A stretch of 64,000 nucleotides of DNA from Ananas comosus (Eukaryota; Streptophyta; Magnoliopsida; Poales; Bromeliaceae). The position numbers were made by a program, and so were the translations under genes. The stretch covers positions 671,238 through 735,237 of the forward strand of contig NC_033624.1 in the NCBI RefSeq assembly GCF_001540865.1. Reading direction: 5' to 3'. This document shows, piece by piece, positions 9,757-20,500 of the stretch (within the stretch, counting starts at the first letter, position 1; each line of letters begins with the position of its first letter). The notes under the pieces are model-generated. The model did no database searches and was not told the DNA's origin. It saw only the letters and a program-made list of their open reading frames with translations.

Positions 9757-9992
9757 GAAGAAGAAGAAGCAGCCGCAGCGCGCCCGCGTGCCCGCCCGCC
9801 GCCGCTGTGNTGTTTGTAATCGGGCCAAATGAATTGGGTGTGGTGGGTTGAGTAGAGTAATCTTTTATTTTTGGTTGGATTGGGTTTTATATTTAGGCAT
9901 TAGTAAATATTTTTTTAAGTTTTAGCATAAATGGGACACTTACTCAAAAGTGTCCCAAACATGTGTCCCTATAACCTAATTCTGTTGTAGTG

Positions 9993-10316
9993 CATCTGGC
10001 GCTGCTCCTCTCCCTCTCTCTACCCTCTCTTTCTCTCTCTTCCCCTCTCTCTCTCTTTCTCTCTTTCTTTCTCTCTTTCTCTCTCTATTTCTCTCTTTCT
10101 CTCTCTTATCTAATCATTAATTTGAAATCAGTTCTTCAACTTTAGTTTTTTAATTAAAAAAATTTATTTACAGAATGACCATCTATAAATTTTAGTAAAA
10201 TTTTAAATAAAAATATTAAAATAATTCAACCCTATAAATATTAAAAGTTAAAAAAAAATTAATTAACAAATTATTTTTTTAATGTATATAAGACTATTTT
10301 ATAATTTTTTCTTACA
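9993..10316 (+). repeat. Long repeat unit, copy 4 (right half only)
   Basis: From CATCTGGCGCTGCTCC to TTTTTTCTTACA it repeats the right part of copy 2 almost base for base. The left half is replaced by the CACTA-like fragment. Confidence 0.85.
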
Positions 10317-10371
10317 CTTTTAATATTTTTTTATTTTTAATAATTATATATTTGAATTGGTTGAAATATTA

Positions 10372-10405
10372 TATGCCCGTCGCGAAGCACGGATCCTATA
10401 CCAGT
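10372..10405 (+). mobile_element. Helitron-like 3' end, degenerate
   Basis: CCGT and ACGG arms enclose a short loop and are followed by ATCCTATACCAG then T. This matches the hairpin-spacer-CTAG layout of plant Helitron 3' ends (compare 39359-39389), with CCAG in place of CTAG. The 5' end was not found. Confidence 0.4.
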
Positions 10406-12674
10406 TATTATTACTCTTTGCATCAATTTTAATTTGTATATTTTACTGCTATTATGAAATGAAGTTGGAAATTTTTAACCTAGTGTTAAATTCTGCTGAT
10501 AACATTGCTCTAACGAATTAAAAATTGCTCTCTGTACGCCCCATTGGAGATGCAAATTTTCCACCTTATCCACTTATTTGTAAAATTCTTTCTATATTAA
10601 CATCAAGGTGAAGGCGTAAGATGGACATTCAATTTTGGATGTATAGATAGTATTATGAATCAACTTAGTCAACCAATTTCATAACGAAATCACATAAACT
10701 AAATAAATTATCCAACTAATTGTTAATTTTGATAATTTTAGTAAGAAAAAGAATATCTTTTTTTAACTTCAAAAGGCAAGGCAGTATGCCTAATAGTTTG
10801 CAAAAGAATTGCATTTAAACTTACTGGATAATCAGAGCTTGATGCAACTAAGAAATGCATATTTATTTTTAGGAAAAATTTCAAATATCATTCCTGGAGT
10901 CCAATATATATTTTTTATTTTAATATTTTATAATTTAAAGTACATCATTTTAATATTATGTGATTTTATTTTTCTCTTTTAGTTACTTCCTTTGTTAAAA
11001 AAAATTAAAATTATAAAGTACTAAAGCAAAAATTTCGTAAACCATAAGTTACTAAAGTGAATATTCAATAAACTATAGTAGGAATATCTGAAGTTTTTTT
11101 CTATATATTTTAACGGAGTATTAACAAAAATACTGATGAAAAAAAAAAAAAATCACAGAATACTCAAGTGATACACCTTAAACCACAAAAGTGGAAAAAC
11201 ACTAAACCACAAGAGGATACCTAAAGTTTTCTCTAATTTTTAATAATTTAAACCTCGTTTTTTTAATGTAAATCACCTTCATTTTTTTTTCAATCCAGAT
11301 CTCAATGTAAATGAGTTATTTGCGGAGATAAAACCACAACCACAACCATTAAAATAACCATACATTCATATCATACCTCAACAAAAAACCGCAATTCTGA
11401 AACATCGCTAAGCAAAATTCATGTCCATCCGAACGAAAGGTGCGTCCTTTACTATTTTTTAAACTATTTGACTAATACTAGTCAAGATAATTAATTATAA
11501 AATTTTAGCATTGAATAATAAATATAAATTTTTTAAAAATTTAAAAACCTACATATCAATGGGCGAAATTTGATGTATTTCTCGTGCATTTAACCAAAAA
11601 GAAGAGAGAATTAGTCAGACAATGCTTTTTAGGCAAATGCTTTTCCATCAATATTTGCAATAAAATGCTCAAGAGTCCAGTGCATTTCATCATCCAAGTA
11701 CCATTCAATATTATCCTAAAAAGAAAATTTCCAATACAAAAATTTGAGAAAATAAAATAAATTAGATTTGGTTTTTTTTAAAAAAATTTGATTGGGTCCT
11801 CAGAAATATATATGCTTATATTTTTCATCAGAAAAATAATAAATCACGTCTCAAAGATTCCGTGCCAACATCGGACCATTTTTTTTTTACTAATCAACCT
11901 AGAAAACAAATCTCAAAATACAAATAAGAGAATAATTAATTAAATGAATAAAAATTTCGGAGAAATTACGTAAATGCCATGATCGGGAGCACGACTTTGT
12001 ATGAATTTCCGATTTGATCCGACGAGTTCGAACTTCGAAGAGACTCGAGTCGCATGATGCGGTGCAATCCAAAGTTATTGGTAAAGCACTAAAGCCTATC
12101 CGAACCTATTAAGCGGAAAAAAAAAAAAAAAAAAAAAAAAACGGACGGTACCAGACCAGTGCAAGATAAGAAATAAAAGAAAATATTATAAATAACGGTT
12201 TTTTAAAACTAACTATCAGAAACAAAACCAAGCTCCTCACATTTAAACACAAACAATAAAAAGAAAAAAACCAAAATTGCTGTTTATTTGCCAGAATTAT
12301 GGCTAAAATGCATATACCATCCTGCCGCGAGAATATTAGTCTTTAAAATCACATTCTGTTCATTCAATGGTTGACAATCTTATTATAAAGTTATCCTCAT
12401 GATGTCTTAAGTTGAGTGTAATCTCTTTTCCACATTAATATAAGAGGAAAGTTATAGTATAGAATTATGGCTCTGCTTTACCCCCATACTTTTGAATGCT
12501 TCTCCCCTAAATTACAGCTTACACTACTACGATACTGGGGAATAGTATTCCTATCATAGTGTAAGACCTATCAGAGTAATGTTTCTACACAAGCGCGTTC
12601 TCTGATCACATCACTTGTTGTTGTACGAAGAACCAATTGCAAAAAGCCCTTTCATTAGGGAGGCATTATCTAAA
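10406..12674. other. Intergenic, AT-rich, with a possible foldback element at about 10870-11235
   Basis: The left part (AGGAAAAATTTCAAATATCATTCC at about 10870, with TTTAAAGTACATCATTTTAATATT further in) is loosely repeated in inverted order at the right (AATACTCAAGTGATACACCTTAAA ... GGATACCTAAAGTTTTCTCT to about 11235), suggesting an old MITE. A poly-A run lies at about 12117-12140. The last ~380 bases are probably the 3' UTR and downstream DNA of the minus-strand gene ending at 12675. No other gene is seen. Confidence 0.4.
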
Positions 12675-15600
12675 TCAGCGGACGGGTGAAGAAAAGAAAA
12701 TAACAAGAGAGTATACGAGGAACCCGGCGAGAAGGATTCCCCCGTAGACAAAAGCCTGGGAGGATTGTGCGGGATGACTATATTCTATGCTGCAGCATTT
12801 CATCTTATCCTTCTCGGCGGCCAATACACGCTCCACATACCTGATTTTTACCCAAAAAAAAAAAAAAAAAAAAAGAGTTAAAAAACGTAATTAGCCAAAA
12901 AATTAACTGGAAAACTGAAAGAAACGAGTGGAAAACATAATAAATAAAATGAACTTTCGCTTGTCGTCTAAAATGAATGGAACCCCTTATAAACATGGTC
13001 TCTAAATATTGCTGTTCTGAAATAGTAAACCCTACAAGTCATCCATTGACCAACAAGCATAGTTATATAACACTGAAGGGAGGTAACAAGTGAACATCGT
13101 GATATTTTATGGGGGACATTTATGCAATTTAGCATTTTCTTTCCCTAAATAAAACCAAATGCACTATTTTGCGCTGCTAAAGTAAAAAGTTATATAGATC
13201 AAAAACAACATCCACTCGAAAGAATCCACTTTCCCAATAGACCTTGAAAATTGATGAAATAAAACTTACTGTTGGGTAAATACAGTGCTTTGAAGTATGT
13301 CAGAGCTATTTTGATGGGCATCCTCTAGCCGGTGATCATACAACAACGATGANATGGTAAACCCTACAAGTCATCCATTGACCAACAAGCATAGTTATAT
13401 AACACTGAAGGGAGGTAACATGATGAAAACTTGTAGTATAAAGGGGCAAACTTAGTAATTGTTTTCTTTCTTTGTGTGTCTAAAGTGAACATCGTGATAT
13501 TTTATGGGGGACATTTATGCAATTTAGCATTTTCTTTTCCCCCTCATTCTTTGCTAAATAAAACCAAATGCACTATTCTGCGCTGCTAAAGTAAGAAATT
13601 ATATAGATTAAAAACAACCACCACATGAAAGAATCCACTTTCCTAATACACCTTGAAGACTGATGAAGTAAAACTTACTGTTGGGTAAATACAGTGCTTT
13701 GAAGTATGTCAGAGCTATTTTGATGGGCATCCTCTAGCCGGTGATCATACAACAACGATGATAGATCAACGAGCTGCTCCTCGAGTTTCTGAAATGATGC
13801 AGAACAATAATTCTCAGATTCAACTTATATATATCTCTGACATTGGCAGTAGAACTTTTTTATATATTCCTGCAATATTACTATTATACAAATATCCCTG
13901 TAAAATTCCTAATTTCGCATACCATCGGAATGGCAAGTTTACTACAAAATGCCCTTGTCTACAGTTAGGGAGTCATTCAAGGGTGAGTGTTGGTTTCCAT
14001 ACCAGAAAAAGCTTTTAAAAAGGGGCAATTTGATAAGTATATACATAAGAAACAAGCTTTTGAAAGGCATCTATGAAAATACAGATTTTGCAAGGGTGCA
14101 TATGTAAAATCGTCCGATAAATTACAGGAGTCATAATGGAAATTGTACTCACGTCTAAGTACTGTTCCAGGCGTTCGACAAGCTCGTGTGGGAAAGGCTC
14201 CGGTAAGTTGGTTTTCTTTTTGTAAAATTTCTCTATCCAAAGCTCGGTCTTCGTCTTGTTTCTCTTGCCTTTCACAGGCTCGCCTAAAGGGGTTTTTAGG
14301 TGCTCTGCAGCAAAAGACTGGACAGCCTGTACAGATCACAGATAAACTACTATTTGGTGTAAAATGAGCAGATTAAATCATAATGCAGTTTGATTCACAA
14401 AAAATTATACCTCTGAAGTATCCCGTATCTTCCTGAGAGCAGAATCCACTCGTGCATAAATCGTGCTTCTCTACAGAAGGAAAAAGCCAGCAAGTAGAGT
14501 GCACTATGAAGCATGCAGTTCTTTCCGAGCAGGACCAATCATTTACAGAAAAAAAAAAAAAAAAAAAAAAATGCAACACCAGTCAAAATACCCCACTTTT
14601 ACAAAAAGAAAAACTGGGTTTACCAAATAGCTCATTTTTACAAAGTTTCCAAATAAGACTTTAGGGGACATTTGGACTGACAAAACTAATGTACTGATAG
14701 AATCCAATGAAGTTTGAGTTTATTTAATTTAAAGTCAACTTTTTTCTTTAGTTGTTTGTACAAAAGTTATTAATTATTTTGAAAATAAGATTTTACCACC
14801 TCTATTGTTTATTTTTCTGAAGCATTTACTATCATACGTATTTTTGGCGTTGCTAGTATTTGTTTTATCATAAATCACAAAATCTTAATATTTTATAAAT
14901 ATTTAGATGCATATTTTACTTAAATAATTCTAAATGGATAATATTTTGTAATTTGCCAGATATGTTAAGAGCTGAGGAAATTAATTTTGCTTTCATATAG
15001 GTGAAGTCAAAAATAGAAATAGTCAAAGTGAAATATTATGTGACTTACCATACATGTTTACACTTACGTCAAAACAAACAATAAAAATTAAGGATAACTG
15101 CCTATATACCCTCAAAACTTTAAAAATATTTGCTTTATACCTACTTTTTTTTATTTCAAATATACCCTTCACATGTTCCTCCTTTATTCAAAAATATCCC
15201 AGCAGTTACCACCTGTTAAGTTATCTTGAGTTAAATGTGAATTAAATGCCTATCAGAGTTTAAAAAAAAAAATCAAAATAGCTCGTTTGCTGTTATAACT
15301 TAAGAGTAAACAAGAAAACTTGGTGATGGTAGAAAGAAACATTTGAAAAGACAAAGAATCAAAATATTTCCTTTGTTCCTAACTTAAGGGCAAATAAAAA
15401 AAGTTGGCGATTGTGGAAGGATGTATTTGAAAGGGCAAAATAGTAATTTCACAGAAATAACTGCTGTTGCTAATAGTTTACCAAGAGAATTTAACTCTAA
15501 AGATATATTTGAAATAACTTGAAACGTTAAATGACTATTTTTAATATTAGTCTTTTAAGAATGGTAAATCAGAAAGTCGAAAACATTTCGAGGTATATAA

Positions 15601-17541
15601 ACAATTGCCGTTAAAATTTATCACTCGGTGCGAAGATACATTTCTCACACCTGACTTCCTTCTTCGATCTTTCTCACACCTGACTTCCTCCAATCCAAGC
15701 ATATAGGTGTGACTTCCTCCAACCCAAGCATATGCTCCCAGGTCCCAGCTGTAGCATCATACCACACAACCATGCAACAACCCCACCTCCACCCTACTCC
15801 CAAAATATATTTTGCAGCGTAATTGCTTATAAGAAATAAATCGTACATCAAACCCATCCAAAGACCCTTATTTTTGCTAGTATTATCAACCTATTTTTTA
15901 GTACTAGAAACTTTTAAAAATATTTCGAAACCTTGAAATTGAATAGTTTAGCCGCATGATATACACCCTACTTATAATAAGATATAGGGGCAGCATTTTT
16001 CATTTTGCAGCCTACACCAGGTGAAGCACTTTATTTAGAGCATTATTTTCTCACATGTCATCTCAATCACCATCTAGATAGGTTGGGGGCAAGAATACAC
16101 TCCTATTGGAATATATATAGGTTAGCATTTTCCTTTTTCTTTGAATTTGTTATTTAACAAAACAGAAAAAAAAATCACTAGAACTCTTGAGGAAAGAGGC
16201 TACAGTAAAGCGGGATTATTCTCAGCTACAAGAGCAGAACAGTCAAAGTAAAAAAAATAAATAAATAAAAATAAAAATAAAAATAAAAATAAAAGAAAAA
16301 GAAAAAGAAAAAGAAAAANAAAAAAAAAAAAAAAAAAAAAACTATGCCAAGCACGTTGAATTCTTCAGATTAGCCAAGCCAAATCATATGACACTGATGC
16401 TGGAAGCCTTACCAGAGCAACATCCTGAAGCATTTGACTGATCTGGGAGGAATTTGAGAATGGCCCAAATGGATGACATCCTGCAGCCCAAAGCCAATTC
16501 ACAATTGGCCTCTCATGAATATGTGATGCTCTTTCGTAAGGAGCACTCAGCCCTCCCACTGCTGAGGCTAATCCTGCCATAATGTGACGCTGTGCTATTG
16601 ATGGAAAGGCATATTGTTTAGCTGTTTCCGACACATAACTGAAACAACAGGTGGAAAAAGGTCCAGTCAAATTGCAGTATGAACAGGAAAGGATCCTATA
16701 TGGGTATGATCCTAGAGTTTCTCTTTTGATAATAACTAGTGAGCTCGATCAATACAATGAAGAAAATGTAAAAAATAGGGACCAATTAGTACAACTTACA
16801 TTTTTTCACATAAAAAAGATCACAAATTCTATCCAATTGAATGTACTCGTACAAACTTACAGACTCCGGTTATTATTTACTTATCTAAATGTATCCTTCA
16901 AAAAAGAGGTTTTTGGGGGGGGGGAGCGGGGGGTGGTTCGTTGGTGCAAAAATAAATCATAAAGTTCTTCAGTTTATCATAATTTTTTCAAAAAAAAAGA
17001 AAGGAGAAAATGTAAGTAGCAACAGTGAAGGCTTTGGTTTGACTGATCTGCATTAGTTCTTTAAAAGCAACAGTGCATAGAGTGAAAATCATTCTCAACA
17101 TACCTCAGAGGTATCTTTTCATTTCCATGCTGAAGGATGATCACAACATCTTTGCTTGTCCAAACAAGACTCTCATCTTCCATAAGAAGATCAGAATCAA
17201 CATCAGCTAATGATAACACAAAGCTGTCAAAATAATAAAAAGAACACAAGTTAGCAAAACCAAAATTAACAAAGTATGGTTTTGATCAGGGTTTATGGGC
17301 AATTACTCTGAAGTTCATTACAATTAAGTTATATTAGCAAATCTCAAAAAAGTTCCTCCTATTATTTTCGTACCAAAGAAGATACGCTACCTCTAAAAAA
17401 AAGGTCAACTTTGTTGGACGGAGCAAATAGATTGAAATATTTTTTGAGGAAGATGAATACGGACAAATACAAGTCTTCCGTGTTAAGCATAACATACTTA
17501 AGATTAAAGAACAATTAAAAAGAGATGCATAGAAATGCATT

Positions 17542-17586
<45 letters not shown>

Positions 17587-20500
17587 ATGGTTACACGGGA
17601 ATAACTCGGGTTCCGTAGGTTCTATATAGGTTCCCCTGTTTCTTTTTTCCACTACGTTTCTTATCTCTGTCAGATTTAGGCATGTAAGATTCCCATATAG
17701 GTCTGTTCTTGATAATAGAATCTTGTGAATCATCTGATTCATCCATCCAGTGCTGGAGTTAACAGGGGAAAAGATAAAAAAATTGTAAGAAGCAAGAATG
17801 AGAGATAGCATGCTCCTTAGAGGCGGGTAAAACTATCACAAGTTAGATAAAAAAAAAGAAAGATACGAATAATGAGAAACATATAAGTGAATAGATCCCC
17901 ACTAGCAAGTATGCAGACCTGACGAAGAAAAAATTTACTTGAGAGAGATGGATCAGCAACTTCTAGTAAACCAGCAGCAAGCACATCAGCAGAACGCTCC
18001 ATCTCCTGTAGAACAATTTTTTTTAAAAAAAAAGACAAAAAAGGTGGTCACCAGATCAGAATATTTTTGAACAACTTGAATGAGACTACAACACGAACAT
18101 AAGTAGTTGTTGCATAATCAAATCAAATAACTCTCCAAGGATTGCTACAGCATGAACTATATCACTGAACTAATATGGAATAGCCGGGAGGAATCTTCAA
18201 AACAATTAAATTGCCTTCAGTTTACAAAAAATGAATGCCTTGATCCAATGAAATATGGTAAAAACAAAATTATCTGTAATTTGAACTAAGAACATGACAA
18301 ATGAGCTTTTCTTTTAGTTACTAGTGATTTCACAGTCCAAATTTATCAACTTTATATATTAATGCCAGATTTTGAAAACATATAGCCTACGCAAATGCAA
18401 CAAAATAAATATGCATATGTCAACAAGTGAATATTTTAATCTACAATGAATAAAACTTGGGTCAATTTGTTCCTGTAATAACTAAAAAGGAAAACCCTAA
18501 TATTGAATCTATCCAAACCTAACCAACAGTAAGAAAGAGAAAAAGGCAAAAATGATAAAAGCATATATGTAATGTATCTTAAGGAGCAGATAAGATTCAA
18601 ATAAAAAGCCAACCTCTTTAAGGATGGCTCCATCCAGGTATGTTCTGGTATGGACATGAAAGCGCCCATCTTTTTTAGTCTCTTGAAGAGAATGACCTCG
18701 CATAGCTTTCGCAACAGCAATGGCCAACTTCTCATGCCGATGCAATGCATGTGAACCCCCAACTATCATAACCTCCTGCCCAGCGTGGACCATCTTCTTC
18801 ACCTAAAAAAATGTGAAAAATGGCCACCAAATGCAGAAATTAGAAGCAGGAAAGTAACTGTATCAAGCCATCATTATATTACACAACTGAATTAGTTTCT
18901 AAAACTTCATCTGTTTCCCCCTTCAAGGGAGAGATTATTGCCCAGATTTGGTCCATCATGGACTGGTCACCAAGACTTAAACCTAGAGTTCTGAAAGTCA
19001 AATTTTAAACTATTGGATGTGATCGATAACCTAAAAGTCATGAAGTAAATAACTACCAAGCAACTATCATATAACAAACAATAGCCATTTAAACATTACT
19101 GATTCTTGGGTCCAACTGATGCCTAGGTAATAGGTTTCCAAAGCTTGTAACTTTTTTTGTATAGAACTCTTAGATGAATCAAATCCGGCTATTTACAATC
19201 TGAACACAAGGTCTCTGTATTTGATTGCAATGGTGAGTTACTTGTTCCTTGGCTGACATGAATAAACCAGGCCCAGGAGATAACTTGTCCCTTGAAGGAT
19301 AGTTTGTTGGAGCTGCATTCAGCATGAGAGGAAATATATTCTGAATTGAATAGAAGATTTTGCTCACCTCTCTCTCAATTGTTTGGATGTCAATGCTATA
19401 GTTGTGGCCAGCTTGAAGGATGTTGTATCTATTGTGGTTTTGCAGCACAATAATAGGTATAAGCAACCTTGTTGTCAAATCAACAGTTTCAAACCTGGTT
19501 CAGAACAAAATGTACAGACTCAGACTTATTAGTGAAGAGTAATGAAAAAAATGGACTTAAAGATAACTATCAGAAAAAGAAGAAGAGGCACATAAGTAGG
19601 AATGGACATATATGTTAGAGATTAGGGTACAAACTACAAAGACCTACAAACTACAAAGACCTTCCAGATCTTTCTATTTCATTTTCTTTTGTTTGTAATG
19701 AATTATGACAATAGCTACCTAAACTTCTAGTACTTGTTTGTCCAGCACTGCACTTGTAGTTTGTGATATAACCACAGGAGAAATACCCAGCTACAACTAT
19801 CTAATGCTGGTTATCCAGCTACAATTATCAACCACAAAGATTAGAGTACGCATATATCTTTTTGACTCCTTGGAGGCCATCGTTAATCCTTTGTTCAAAA
19901 ATGTGGATCTTATTTCCATTTATTTTTACAACTTAACGGTCTCCTATGTAATAGTCCGTATAGTGACAAAATATTCAGTTAGATATTTGGATATTCTGTT
20001 TAGAAAGTTTCAAAAAAGTGTTTGCTGATGGTGAGGTACTTAAATCAAATATAATGTAAGGTTAGATAGTAACATCAAAATTCTCAAAGTTCAGGCACCA
20101 ATTTTAGAAAGCGCTACAGTTATGGTAAGGATGGTACATTGGTACCAAAAATAAAAAATTTGACCATAATAGAAAGCATGAGAGTTTAGTATCAATACCG
20201 CACATCTGGGGCTATAACGTGTTCAATAGTAGTCGAAATCAAAGCTCCGAGTTGGCCCATAAAAAGATCATGTGTTGAACTAAGACTTGCAGCACCTGAA
20301 CCTCTCGGGAAGATTATATTTGATAACCGAGGCAGTGTTCTGTAACTAACACTTCCTTCTTCAGTCTCTATTTTCCCATAAGTACAAGGACCTGCTGAAA
20401 GATCAATTACAACAAATCTGCAGCAGAACAAGAGTGAAGATTAGAGTTGGCATAGGATTATATCAAAAATACAATGTAAAAACAGAAGTAGATGGTTTAA

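Larger units (their letters stand above)
8914..9992. mobile_element. CACTA (En/Spm)-like transposon fragment with right terminal inverted repeat
   Basis: The right boundary reads TTCTGTTGTAGTG (9980-9992). Its reverse complement starts CACTACAACAGAA, the CACTA-superfamily terminus. Just inside lies a perfect 9-bp hairpin, GGGACACTT at 9933-9941 and AAGTGTCCC at 9948-9956. Beyond 9992 the host repeat resumes at CATCTGGCG. The inside holds pyrimidine-rich DNA, a CCCH zinc-finger gene fragment and an inverted-repeat array. No left CACTA terminus is visible, so the element is truncated or broken by rearrangement. Its left limit is only the point where similarity to the host repeat ends. Confidence 0.6.

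Noticed and set aside
16252..16340. A-rich array considered as a retroposon poly-A tail
   Set aside because: The regular AAATA and AAAAG units and intronic position fit a simple microsatellite. No retroposon body precedes it.
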